Shown here in pieces: positions 1 to 6,349 of a stretch of DNA of 9,048 nucleotides (position 1 is the first letter of the stretch; every line of letters begins with the position of its first letter). The translations under genes and the position numbers were made by a program. This DNA is from Candidatus Zixiibacteriota bacterium. GTDB taxonomy: Bacteria > Zixibacteria > MSB-5A5 > GN15 > FEB-12. The stretch covers positions 1 to 9,048 of the forward strand of contig JADFLZ010000064.1 of the NCBI GenBank assembly GCA_022564135.1, read 5' to 3'. The notes under the pieces are model-generated. The model made no database searches. It had not been told where the DNA came from and saw only the letters and a program-made list of their open reading frames with translations.

Positions 1-53
1 TGTCCTGCTGGCTTCATTAAATCCGTATGTTTTCGCATTCCATTTTCTGACAT
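1..53 (-). CDS. Start of an unidentified gene, cut by the left edge
   Basis: An ATG at 53-51 opens a reading frame with no stop up to the window edge, giving 17 complete codons (MSENGMRKHTDLMKPAG). A Shine-Dalgarno sequence AAGGA (minus strand, 64-60) lies 6 nt before the ATG, which is good spacing. A sigma-54-type promoter sits just upstream, with a predicted start of transcription about 27 nt before the ATG. Three features in a row (promoter, Shine-Dalgarno, open frame) support a real gene start. The visible residues carry no recognisable domain, so I give no function. If the promoter is real, expression depends on RpoN and an enhancer-binding protein, as is common for nitrogen, motility, envelope or carbon-source responses; which applies is unknown. 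Confidence 0.6.
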   Translation of the reverse strand, partial: MSENGMRKHTDLMKPAG

Positions 54-59
54 AAATAG

Positions 60-80
60 TCCTTGGCGAAAGTTCGCCGA
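60..80 (-). promoter_or_regulatory. Short leader: 5' hairpin abutting the Shine-Dalgarno site
   Basis: The predicted transcript begins near 80. Positions 78-65 (minus) form GGCGA-ACTT-TCGCC, a 5-bp stem with a 4-nt loop, or 6 bp if the inner A-T pair closes. The Shine-Dalgarno AAGGA (64-60) follows with no gap. The stem could stabilise the 5' end or modulate ribosome access. Its function is inferred from position only. Confidence 0.35.
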
Positions 81-90
81 GCATAAATAT

Positions 91-107
91 AGCAGCAGGC
101 GTGCCAA
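91..107 (-). promoter_or_regulatory. Sigma-54 (RpoN) -24/-12 promoter
   Basis: On the minus strand the site reads TTGGCACGCCTGCTGCT. Against the RpoN consensus YTGGCACGrNNNTTGCW it matches 12 of the 14 defined positions. The invariant GG (105-104) and GC (93-92) are exactly 10 nt apart. Counting from the -12 C, transcription would start near position 80, leaving a 27-nt leader before the ATG at 53. It lies in the intergenic region after mtaB and points at the left-edge gene. A chance match is possible, but the location just ahead of a gene start with a Shine-Dalgarno site favours a real promoter. Confidence 0.7.
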
Positions 108-120
108 TCTACTCTAAGGC

Positions 121-152
121 GAGTTAAGCTGTTGGTTACTTGAGAGTTAAGC
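121..152. repeat. Two 9-bp direct repeats upstream of the sigma-54 promoter
   Basis: GAGTTAAGC occurs at 121-129 and again at 144-152 (plus-strand reading), 23 bp apart start to start, about two helical turns. Relative to the predicted start at 80 they lie at about -41 to -49 and -64 to -72. That is closer than usual for enhancer-binding proteins but possible for an activator or accessory regulator. No protein can be assigned. The rest of 153-263 shows nothing I can interpret. Confidence 0.3.
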
Positions 153-239
153 GGACAAACGGCAACTCTGGATGTCTATTGGGAATGCGCTTAAAAGAAA
201 TGTTTTCCAGAATGAGTAGGAAAAAAGTGAGCTTTTGGC

Positions 240-265
240 AAAAAATTCAGAAGTTTCCCAGAATT
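240..265 (-). terminator. Weak candidate terminator after mtaB
   Basis: On the minus strand an AATTC arm (265-261) overlaps the mtaB stop codon and pairs with GAATT (248-244). One mismatch and a G-C pair with two G-U pairs lie inside, and a run of T residues (245-240) follows. The stem is AT-rich and weak. A separate 16-bp palindrome, CCAGAATTAATTCTGG at 258-273, overlaps it. Some termination before the sigma-54 promoter would make sense, but the evidence is thin. Confidence 0.25.
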
Positions 266-1586
266 AATTCTGGCTCAAGATCGTTCCCTCAAGATACTCA
301 CTGGTTGAAGAGGTCACTTTAAGATTCAGTATCGATTTATTCCTGTCTGTTTCAGCGGGAAGTTTTGCTTTTAGAAAGTTGTCAGAAATGCCCCAGAGTG
401 GGCCGTTTCCGTTTGATTTATGCTGCGGAATCAGTTCCAGAACCTGGCCTATCTGTCTTTTAAGAGAATCATGTTTAAGCCGTTTTGAAATTTCAGACAG
501 CTCTGTATTACGATTCCGGATAACTTTGCTCTCGACTTTCTCTTTGATAGCAGTAGCTTTGGTGCCAGCCCTATCTGAGTAGCTAAAAACGTGCAAATAA
601 TCTAAAAGTCCCGATTCTACCAGTTTTTTGGTCTGACAATAGTCTTCATCGGTTTCGCCCGGAAAACCGACAATCACATCCGCCCCTATAATAGTATTGG
701 GCTGTACTGCTTTTATTTGCTCGGCTCTTTGAATGTAGGCTTCTCTATTATAAGGTCTCTGCATGAGTTTTAAGATTCTCGACGAGCCTGACTGCAGCGG
801 CAGATGCCAGTGCCTGCAGATTCTTCCGCCGTATTCTTGGTAGAGCTTAACTAAATCCGGCCCCAGTGTCTGGGACTCAATAGATGACAGACGCAATCGG
901 TGCAAGTTTGTCTGCTTTAGTATATGACGGCAAAGAGCAGCCAGATTTTTGGCGGCAAATTCCCCCTCTTCATCTTTGTAATAGCCAATATTGACACCGG
1001 TCAGAACTACTTCTTTATAGCCGTTTTCTACCAGATTGTTAATCTCTTCTATAATTTCCCTGACCGGCTTATGCTTTAATCTTCCCCTGACAGTTGGAAT
1101 AATACAAAACGAACACCATTGATTACAGCCATCGGATATTTTCAGCCAGGCCCGATTGCGCTCAAAAAAATCTGAAACCAAAGTCGAACAATTTTTGTCC
1201 GGCTCGGTATCAAATAACTCGGGTAGTTTCGCTCTAAGAATGTCAGAAAGTGACTCTTTTTCCGAATTAAGAATGACCACATCAACGCCATCTATGGCTT
1301 TAACCATTTCAGGGTCATAGTCGACAAAGCAGCCGGCAACTACTATACGTGCCTCAGGGTTTTGACGGGCTACTCTTCTGATATAGCTGCGGCAATCCCG
1401 GTCAGCCCGATGGGTTACCGTACAGGTATTGATCAGGTATAGATCAGCCGTTTCATTTTTATTATCTGAAGTCCGTACGAAACCGAACGGACGAAGGCTT
1501 GCGGCCATCTTTTCTGTTTCGTATTGATTCAAGCGGCAGCCAAAAGTATGACAGGCTACTTTTTTCTCAGATATTGTAGTTTTCAT
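264..1586 (-). CDS. mtaB: tRNA t6A37 methylthiotransferase (MtaB, radical SAM)
   Basis: The 440-residue protein belongs to the MiaB/RimO methylthiotransferase family. It is predicted to convert t6A at position 37 of ANN-decoding tRNAs to ms2t6A, using S-adenosylmethionine and two 4Fe-4S clusters in the cytoplasm. The N-terminal UPF0004 domain carries the three cluster cysteines C17 (FGCRLNQYE), C55 (NTCTVTHRAD) and C86 (VAGCFVD). The radical-SAM motif CNQWCSFC is at C154, C158 and C161. A TRAM-like RNA-binding domain fills about residues 376-437. The NTCTVT-xxAD stretch and YSDRAGTKA resemble MtaB more than MiaB or RimO. Length is normal. The ATG at 1586-1584 is the only sensible start, being just ahead of the first conserved block; its ribosome site (GAAAGAG, 1 nt away) is poor. 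It follows the rpsA terminator, so it probably has its own promoter. CATAAT at about -10 nt is a possible -10 box without a good -35. Confidence 0.9.
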   Translation of the reverse strand: MKTTISEKKVACHTFGCRLNQYETEKMAASLRPFGFVRTSDNKNETADLYLINTCTVTHRADRDCRSYIRRVARQNPEARIVVAGCFVDYDPEMVKAIDGVDVVILNSEKESLSDILRAKLPELFDTEPDKNCSTLVSDFFERNRAWLKISDGCNQWCSFCIIPTVRGRLKHKPVREIIEEINNLVENGYKEVVLTGVNIGYYKDEEGEFAAKNLAALCRHILKQTNLHRLRLSSIESQTLGPDLVKLYQEYGGRICRHWHLPLQSGSSRILKLMQRPYNREAYIQRAEQIKAVQPNTIIGADVIVGFPGETDEDYCQTKKLVESGLLDYLHVFSYSDRAGTKATAIKEKVESKVIRNRNTELSEISKRLKHDSLKRQIGQVLELIPQHKSNGNGPLWGISDNFLKAKLPAETDRNKSILNLKVTSSTSEYLEGTILSQN

Positions 1587-1643
1587 ACTCTTTCAAATTA
1601 TGATCTCGCTTAGAAAAGTCCAGCAAAGATCGCTATTTTTGAT

Positions 1644-1678
1644 AAAAAAAGCGGCAGGTCAATAATCAACCTGCCGCT
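1644..1678 (-). terminator. Rho-independent terminator of rpsA
   Basis: On the minus strand a perfect 10-bp GC-rich stem, AGCGGCAGGT / ACCTGCCGCT (1678-1669 and 1659-1650), encloses a 9-nt loop. It runs straight into seven T residues whose first T closes the stem (1650-1644). It lies 33 nt after the rpsA stop. This is a textbook intrinsic terminator and separates the rpsA transcript from mtaB. Confidence 0.93.
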
Positions 1679-1711
1679 ATACTGTCTATCTATTATAAGA
1701 ATAAGATAATT

Positions 1712-3850
1712 CTATAATTGCTCTTTTGATTCTGAATCATCAGCCTTGCTGTCGGCTTTAGCGTCAGCTTCTGTCTCAGGTACAGCCTCTGCTGCTGCTT
1801 CAGTCGGAGCTTCTTCACTCTCGGCCTTAGCATCAGAAGCAGGTTCAGAGACTTCCTGTTGGTTAGACTCCGCTTGCGCTTTGAGCTCCTTAGGCATGAC
1901 ATCTCCGAGAGTCTGAGTCGACAATTTAGGATGCTTGCTCAGGAATTCATCGAGCTCTGTTTTTTCGCGCTTTTTGAAATAAGCGTTCACAGACAGCACA
2001 ATCTTGCGCTGCTTCGGATCGATCTCAATAACCTGCAAGGGAATCTCATCTCCCTGATTAAAGACCAATGAAGGATCTTTGACCTCCTGAAGAGAGAGCT
2101 GCGCCGATGGAATAAACCCCTCGACCTCGTCATCCAGACTGACTACCACGCCCCTGTCCAGGACTTTGATAACCTTACCCAGACACTCAGAACCCACAGA
2201 ATGCTCCTGAGCTATAACAGGCCAGGGATCTTCGGTAAGCTGCTTATAGCCAAGTGAGATGCGTCGATTGTCATGGTCAACTTTGAGAATCCTGATGTCA
2301 ACATCGTCGCCTTTTTTCATTATTTCCGAAGGATGCTGGATTCGTCTTGTCCAGGACATATCTGAGATATGCACCAGTCCGTCTATGCCTTCTTCAAGTT
2401 CGACAAATGCTCCAAAGGCGGTCAGATTACGGACGTTGCCCGTGACATCTTTGCCGACAGGATATTTCTCTTCAATTGTCTGCCAGGGATCCGGCTCCAT
2501 CTGCTTAATACCCAGAGAAATCTTTTCATTCTCTTTATCAACAGAGAGCACTACTGCTTCAACCTGATCATTGGCCGACATGATTTTCGAAGGATGCTTG
2601 ATATGCTGTGTCCAGGACATCTCGGAAATATGAATAAGTCCTTCGATTCCTTTTTCCAGTTCAACGAATGCACCGTAATCGGTAATGGAAACGACTCTGC
2701 CTTTGACTTTTTCACCGACAGGGAATTTCTCTTCGACATTCTCCCAGGGGTAAGGCGTCATCTGCTTTAGTCCCAGAGAAATACGGCCTGTTTTCTCGTC
2801 AATATCAAGAATCTTGACATCAATAGTTTCACTCAGCGTTACCATTTCGGATGGATGGCGGATGCGTCCCCAGGACATATCTGTAATGTGAAGAAGTCCG
2901 TCAACACCGCCCAGATCAACAAACACACCAAAATCAGTGATGTTTTTGACCAGACCGGGGCGAACCTGTTCGACATCAATTTCATCAAGAAGTTTGCCGC
3001 GCATCTCTTCACGCTCTTCTTCTAAGACAACGCGTCTGGAGACAACGATATTTCGGCGGTTCTTGTTAATCTTGATAATTTTCACATCGAGCCCCTTGTT
3101 AATAAGGGCGTCAAAATCCGGTACCTGCCTGAGTGCTACCTGCGAACCGGGCAAAAAGGCATCGACACCAAGCACATCGACTACCAGTCCTCCTTTAATA
3201 CGGCGGACTACGCGTCCTTCGACAGTCTGACCGGAGTCAAATATGTCGCGAATTTTGTCCCAAACACGCATGAAATCGGCTTTTTGCTTCGATAAAATTA
3301 ACTGCCCGTTGGAATCTTCAATCTGCTCTAAGTAGACATCGATTTCATCTCCGACAGTTATGTTCACCGGTTTAGGGAACTCGTCGATCGGAATAATTCC
3401 CTCCGACTTAAATCCGACATCAACAATGACATCGTCGCGGGTAACATCTAAAATTGTACCCGTTACGATTTCACCTTCTTTGATTGACTTCAGAGTACTT
3501 TCGTACATTTCAATCATCTGCTGATATTCCGCTTCGTCATAGACGACACCGGCGACATCGGTAACTTTTACAGCCAGAATTTCAGCCGGCTCTTCGGCAA
3601 TCGCTGAGGCCACCGAAACCACAGTTGTAGTTTTTACTTCTGCTCTTTCGAGTACTCGGCGCTGACGCGAGGTGACAACTTTTTCTACTACCTTAGTCGT
3701 CTTCTTGGCTGCTGTAGAAATCGATTCAGCTGTTGTGGATTTTTTGGTGACCTTTTTGGTCTTGGTCTTCGTCGTCTTCTTAGCCGTGGTGGCTTTTCGT
3801 TTCGACGGTTTAGTTGTTATAGACTTTGTCTTCTTTACGGCTACTGCCAT
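1712..3850 (-). CDS. rpsA: 30S ribosomal protein S1
   Basis: The 712-residue protein contains six S1 (OB-fold) RNA-binding domains, at about residues 124-189, 206-275, 293-363, 378-450, 465-537 and 551-622. Domains 3-5 are the most alike, each with a (D/Y/A)(F/Y)G-(V/A)FV-(D/E)L core and a GL(L/I/V)HI(T/S)(D/E)MSW motif. S1 binds mRNA leaders on the 30S subunit and helps start translation of structured messages. The layout matches long proteobacterial-type S1 (about 560 residues) plus two tails. Residues 1-75 are rich in Lys and Thr and strongly basic. Residues 655-712 are rich in Glu, Asp and Ala and strongly acidic. The start is fixed by an in-frame stop just upstream and by AAGGAGG (3870-3864), although the 13-nt spacing is long. 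It sits downstream of cmk and plsC, a common cmk-(plsC)-rpsA arrangement, with its own leader and a strong terminator. Confidence 0.96.
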   Translation of the reverse strand: MAVAVKKTKSITTKPSKRKATTAKKTTKTKTKKVTKKSTTAESISTAAKKTTKVVEKVVTSRQRRVLERAEVKTTTVVSVASAIAEEPAEILAVKVTDVAGVVYDEAEYQQMIEMYESTLKSIKEGEIVTGTILDVTRDDVIVDVGFKSEGIIPIDEFPKPVNITVGDEIDVYLEQIEDSNGQLILSKQKADFMRVWDKIRDIFDSGQTVEGRVVRRIKGGLVVDVLGVDAFLPGSQVALRQVPDFDALINKGLDVKIIKINKNRRNIVVSRRVVLEEEREEMRGKLLDEIDVEQVRPGLVKNITDFGVFVDLGGVDGLLHITDMSWGRIRHPSEMVTLSETIDVKILDIDEKTGRISLGLKQMTPYPWENVEEKFPVGEKVKGRVVSITDYGAFVELEKGIEGLIHISEMSWTQHIKHPSKIMSANDQVEAVVLSVDKENEKISLGIKQMEPDPWQTIEEKYPVGKDVTGNVRNLTAFGAFVELEEGIDGLVHISDMSWTRRIQHPSEIMKKGDDVDIRILKVDHDNRRISLGYKQLTEDPWPVIAQEHSVGSECLGKVIKVLDRGVVVSLDDEVEGFIPSAQLSLQEVKDPSLVFNQGDEIPLQVIEIDPKQRKIVLSVNAYFKKREKTELDEFLSKHPKLSTQTLGDVMPKELKAQAESNQQEVSEPASDAKAESEEAPTEAAAEAVPETEADAKADSKADDSESKEQL

Positions 3851-3898
3851 TTACTTAAGAAAACCTCCTTAACTACTGCCCTGATTAGTTTGGAATTT

Positions 3899-3959
3899 CC
3901 CCGAAACCGGGGTTCTAACAGGTATCACAGTAAAGCTGCTGCCGGGCTAACCCGGTAGC
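3899..3959 (-). promoter_or_regulatory. rpsA leader with two GC-rich hairpins
   Basis: The 188-nt gap between plsC and rpsA holds two stem-loops on the minus strand. The first (3959-3938) has arms GCTACCGGG and CCCGGCAGC with one A-C mismatch and a TTAG loop. The second (3912-3899) is CCCCG-GTTT-CGGGG. Neither is followed by a T run, so they are not terminators. The Shine-Dalgarno site follows at 3870-3864. In E. coli, S1 represses its own translation through a structured leader. A similar role here is inference, and unlike E. coli the ribosome site here is strong. Confidence 0.4.
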
Positions 3960-3966
3960 GGCTCTC

Positions 3967-3994
3967 ATACTAATACATTTTCGTACTTTACCAA
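3967..3994 (-). promoter_or_regulatory. Possible sigma-70 promoter for rpsA
   Basis: On the minus strand TTGGTA (3994-3989) and TAGTAT (3972-3967) lie 16 nt apart. Each matches 4 of 6 consensus bases. The position, just before the leader hairpins, is sensible, but the match is weak in an AT-rich stretch. Cotranscription from cmk-plsC is equally possible. Confidence 0.25.
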
Positions 3995-4038
3995 GTATTT
4001 TTTAGCATTATCTGGCTTTTTTTACCATTTTTCGGACT

Positions 4039-4656
4039 CTAAATTGCCGACAATGTTTTCTCTTTTAAGGCTTTAATTCGTCTCATAATCTCTTCAGAAA
4101 TAGCTATGTAGCTCTTTTTGCCGGCTTCAAGAGAGACTATGTAATCTCTTGAGAGGGGCTCGCCATAACTGATCCGAAGTTTGGCCGAGCCAAAAAAGCA
4201 CTTCCATAACGAATTTGAGCCGTGGATATATACCGGAACGATAGCAACTTTGGCCTGGCAGGCAATCATGCCGATGCCGGGTTTGGCTGAAAGAAAGTCA
4301 TCAGTCAGTGAGCGGGTACCTTCGGGAAATATGACCAGCCCCTGTCCGTTTTCAAGAAGCCCGACAGCGGTCTTAAGACCTCCTCTGTCAAATACTCCTC
4401 TTCGCACCGGCCGGGCATTTACTTTTCGTAACAGGGCGCCAAAAAGCCTGTTTTTGAAAAGCTCTTTTTTTGCAAAAAAGAACATCTCACGACCGGTAAA
4501 AGCAGCCACCAGCGGCGGATCGAAATACGAAATATGGTTAGAAGCTAAAATGAAAGGACCAGATTGGGGCGGAAACCGGCGCCCGCTTACTTTGCCCCTG
4601 AAAAAATAGAACATCGATTGAAAAAACCGACAGCTAATCCAATAGGTCCGGTTCAT
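4039..4656 (-). CDS. plsC: 1-acyl-sn-glycerol-3-phosphate acyltransferase (PlsC family)
   Basis: The 205-residue protein has the motifs of the glycerolipid acyltransferase family, which transfers a fatty acyl group to lysophosphatidic acid to make phosphatidic acid at the inner face of the cytoplasmic membrane. Motif I, with the catalytic HX4D pair, is NHISYFD (H41, D46). RPVRRG (82-87) fits the glycerol-phosphate-binding motif region, FPEGTRS is motif III (110-116), and VPVYI is motif IV (140-144). A hydrophobic aromatic stretch near residues 6-19 may attach to the membrane; it is too short for a confident transmembrane helix. The length is typical of short PlsC proteins. The ATG is 2 nt after the cmk stop with no good ribosome site, so translation is probably coupled to cmk. 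The exact acyl acceptor is inferred from the family; related enzymes act on other lysolipids. Confidence 0.88.
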   Translation of the reverse strand: MNRTYWISCRFFQSMFYFFRGKVSGRRFPPQSGPFILASNHISYFDPPLVAAFTGREMFFFAKKELFKNRLFGALLRKVNARPVRRGVFDRGGLKTAVGLLENGQGLVIFPEGTRSLTDDFLSAKPGIGMIACQAKVAIVPVYIHGSNSLWKCFFGSAKLRISYGEPLSRDYIVSLEAGKKSYIAISEEIMRRIKALKEKTLSAI

Positions 4657-4658
4657 TT

Positions 4659-5357
4659 TTACCCGGCAGCCTGAAAGAGTTCGACGATCCGGTCGACCTG
4701 CTTTTCAATGGTGAGATTGGTGGTATCAATTACCACCGCATCTTCTGCTATGGTCAAAGGGGAATGCTCCCGCCCCGAATCAAATTCATCCCGTCTGTTA
4801 ATATCCTGTTCCTGCTCACTTAAGTCCGACTCTATGCCCATATTTGACAGATCCAGCAGCCTTCTTTTGGCGCGCTCTTTTACCGAAGCATCCATATAAA
4901 TTTTTAAATCTGCATCCGGAAATACTACGGTAGTCGTGTCGCGGCCTTCGGCTACAATCGAGCCGTTTTTTCCGAACTCCTTTTGTTTGGCAACCATGGC
5001 CCGGCGAACCAGTAGATGCGCCGAAATTTCAGAAACATTTTTAGTCACCTCAGGTGTTCGTATCTCTTTGCTGATATCCTGGCCATTTAAAAAGACCAGA
5101 TTCCCGCCGTCTATGCGGCGAAACTCCAGCGGTAGCTGCTCAGCTATTTCGGCCAGCTCTTTTTCATCGGCTGGATTTATCTTATTCTCGAGGGCGTAGT
5201 AAGTCAGAGCCCGGTACATTGCCCCGGTATCCAGATAAGTATATCCCAGCCGCTCGGCCACTATTTTGGCAGTAGTAGATTTACCTGACCCGGCCGGTCC
5301 GTCTATAGCAATGACCTTTCCTCTTTTAACAGGGCTATTGTGGCTCAGATTATTCAC
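4659..5357 (-). CDS. cmk: Cytidylate kinase
   Basis: The 232-residue protein phosphorylates CMP and dCMP with ATP in pyrimidine nucleotide salvage. It shows the P-loop GPAGSGKST (20-28), the substrate-side motif LDTGAMYRA (42-50), the EGRD motif (137-140) followed by VVFPDADLKIYMDA, and the lid/late motif NRRDEFDSGREHSPL (187-201) with its conserved Arg and Asp residues. Length is normal for bacterial Cmk. An oddity is TTT after GRD, where the family usually has x-G-T. The start is a GTG (5357-5355) with no Shine-Dalgarno site visible upstream; the first 13 residues before the conserved core are of uncertain reality. It follows the terminator of the LiaF-like operon, so it should have its own promoter between 5358 and 5390, but I see no convincing one. 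It leads a cmk-plsC pair with rpsA behind. Confidence 0.94.
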   Translation of the reverse strand: MNNLSHNSPVKRGKVIAIDGPAGSGKSTTAKIVAERLGYTYLDTGAMYRALTYYALENKINPADEKELAEIAEQLPLEFRRIDGGNLVFLNGQDISKEIRTPEVTKNVSEISAHLLVRRAMVAKQKEFGKNGSIVAEGRDTTTVVFPDADLKIYMDASVKERAKRRLLDLSNMGIESDLSEQEQDINRRDEFDSGREHSPLTIAEDAVVIDTTNLTIEKQVDRIVELFQAAG

Positions 5358-5390
5358 CCGAAAATGTTAGCATAACTTTTGGATAAAGGC

Positions 5391-5426
5391 AAAGAAAAAT
5401 GCTGCTTGGTAGAACAAGCAGCATTT
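5391..5426 (-). terminator. Rho-independent terminator after the LiaF-like gene
   Basis: On the minus strand a perfect 12-bp stem, AAATGCTGCTTG / CAAGCAGCATTT (5426-5415 and 5408-5397), with a 6-nt loop runs into TTTTTCTTT (the T tract overlaps the end of the stem). It starts 26 nt after the stop codon of the LiaF-like gene. It separates the stress-type genes from cmk-plsC-rpsA. Confidence 0.9.
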
Positions 5427-5452
5427 ACCGGCCACAGCCTGCTATCTGTCAG

Positions 5453-6349
5453 TTAGAAATAATCTATGGAAAATGAACGAAGATCAGCATCGAGGTCTAT
5501 TTCAACTTTGGAATCAACTGTGTCGAATCCCTCCGAAATATACCAGCCGTTCTTGCGGGTCATACCGACTTTTTCGAAATATGCTTCATAGCCTTCGGCG
5601 TTTATCTTTATACCGACATGTTCAGGAACCCGAAGTTTGAGCTTTGTATCAATTCCGTTGATTTTGACAGAAAGATTTGGCACCAAATCACCAAGTTTCA
5701 GATATATATTTGATTCATCCAAATCCAGAAACAAGCTGTACAATGGCGTAGTTGCCAGATTTAAATGAACATCTGAATCTTTCCCGCGACAATGCAATTC
5801 CAGCGGAATATCTTCAGAAAAACTGAGATCCCAGCCTTGTGATTCATCAAATTCCAGTTTGATAATGCCGCCCAATAAGCCACCTCTACTGATGAAACTC
5901 ACTTCGGCAATATCGTCCACTACCTCATAGTCAATTTCCGGCTTACGGGTAAAACGGTCAAAAGAAGCATAGACTATTTCACTGCCGGAATCACGAATTG
6001 TCAGATCAGTTCCGTCGATTTCCAGATTGGCCAGGATTCTTCTGACCGCATCATCATGCTTTTTTTCGAAATAAGATTCTGATGAAAAGTCTCCTCTGGG
6101 GTCGTTATAACCGCCGACAATGGCGATGGCCAGCCCGCTGAAAAGAATCAGAAATGAACTGGCATACGCCAGAAACTGAAGCCTGGTACGGGTAAATATC
6201 TTTTCTATACCAATCGCTATCAGCGTAATCGAGAAGAATATTACAAAATCATCCCAGTAATAATCAGAAATGAAGTTCAGATTCTGCAGCAAAAGCAAGA
6301 GACCAAACAGAATAAGAATTATGCCCCATCTAAATCTTGCCGGAGTCAT
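5453..6349 (-). CDS. LiaF-like membrane protein (LiaI/LiaF-type N-terminus, toastrack-like C-terminus)
   Basis: The 298-residue protein has three predicted membrane helices near its N-terminus (about 7-24, 31-49 and 58-78). A soluble region of about 215 residues follows, rich in short beta strands and acidic residues. This arrangement fits the LiaF / cell-wall-active-antibiotic-response and DUF5668 group. In Firmicutes that group senses or damps the response to membrane damage. The C-terminal half, with repeated strand-forming stretches such as SNIYLKLG and TKLKLRV, resembles toastrack-type beta-rich domains. Assignment rests on overall architecture rather than on a catalytic motif. Its ATG overlaps the stop of the PspC-domain gene by 4 nt (ATGA), and there is no strong ribosome site, so the two are translationally coupled. 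A strong terminator follows. A role in envelope stress is inferred from the PspC and ECF sigma neighbours. Confidence 0.72.
   Translation of the reverse strand: MTPARFRWGIILILFGLLLLLQNLNFISDYYWDDFVIFFSITLIAIGIEKIFTRTRLQFLAYASSFLILFSGLAIAIVGGYNDPRGDFSSESYFEKKHDDAVRRILANLEIDGTDLTIRDSGSEIVYASFDRFTRKPEIDYEVVDDIAEVSFISRGGLLGGIIKLEFDESQGWDLSFSEDIPLELHCRGKDSDVHLNLATTPLYSLFLDLDESNIYLKLGDLVPNLSVKINGIDTKLKLRVPEHVGIKINAEGYEAYFEKVGMTRKNGWYISEGFDTVDSKVEIDLDADLRSFSIDYF

Noticed and set aside
258..273. 16-bp perfect palindrome CCAGAATTAATTCTGG at the mtaB stop
   Set aside because: As a hairpin it would need most of its centre as loop and has no T run directly after it; as an operator it sits too far from the RpoN promoter and overlaps coding sequence. 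It is AT-rich in the middle and may be chance.
140..322. Open frame of 60 codons on the plus strand after mtaB
   Set aside because: It runs into the end of mtaB on the opposite strand, has no family resemblance and no convincing ribosome site, and crosses the region better explained by the mtaB end and the regulatory sequence of the left-edge gene.
1587..1643. CATAAT as -10 box of an mtaB promoter
   Set aside because: No usable -35 lies 16-18 nt upstream, and transcription would start only a few bases before the ATG. It is kept as a remark in the mtaB entry.
1693..1902. Minus-strand 69-codon frame at the end of rpsA
   Set aside because: It is a shifted-frame shadow of the acidic repeat-like C-terminal tail of S1.
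1859..2770. Several plus-strand open frames of 70-133 codons opposite rpsA
   Set aside because: They mirror the repeated S1 domains on the other strand, have no recognisable domains, and the rpsA frame is unambiguous.
5350..5373. Seven-codon upstream frame (MLTFSGE) whose stop overlaps the GTG start of cmk
   Set aside because: It has no ribosome site, and so short a frame is expected by chance; a regulatory role cannot be supported.
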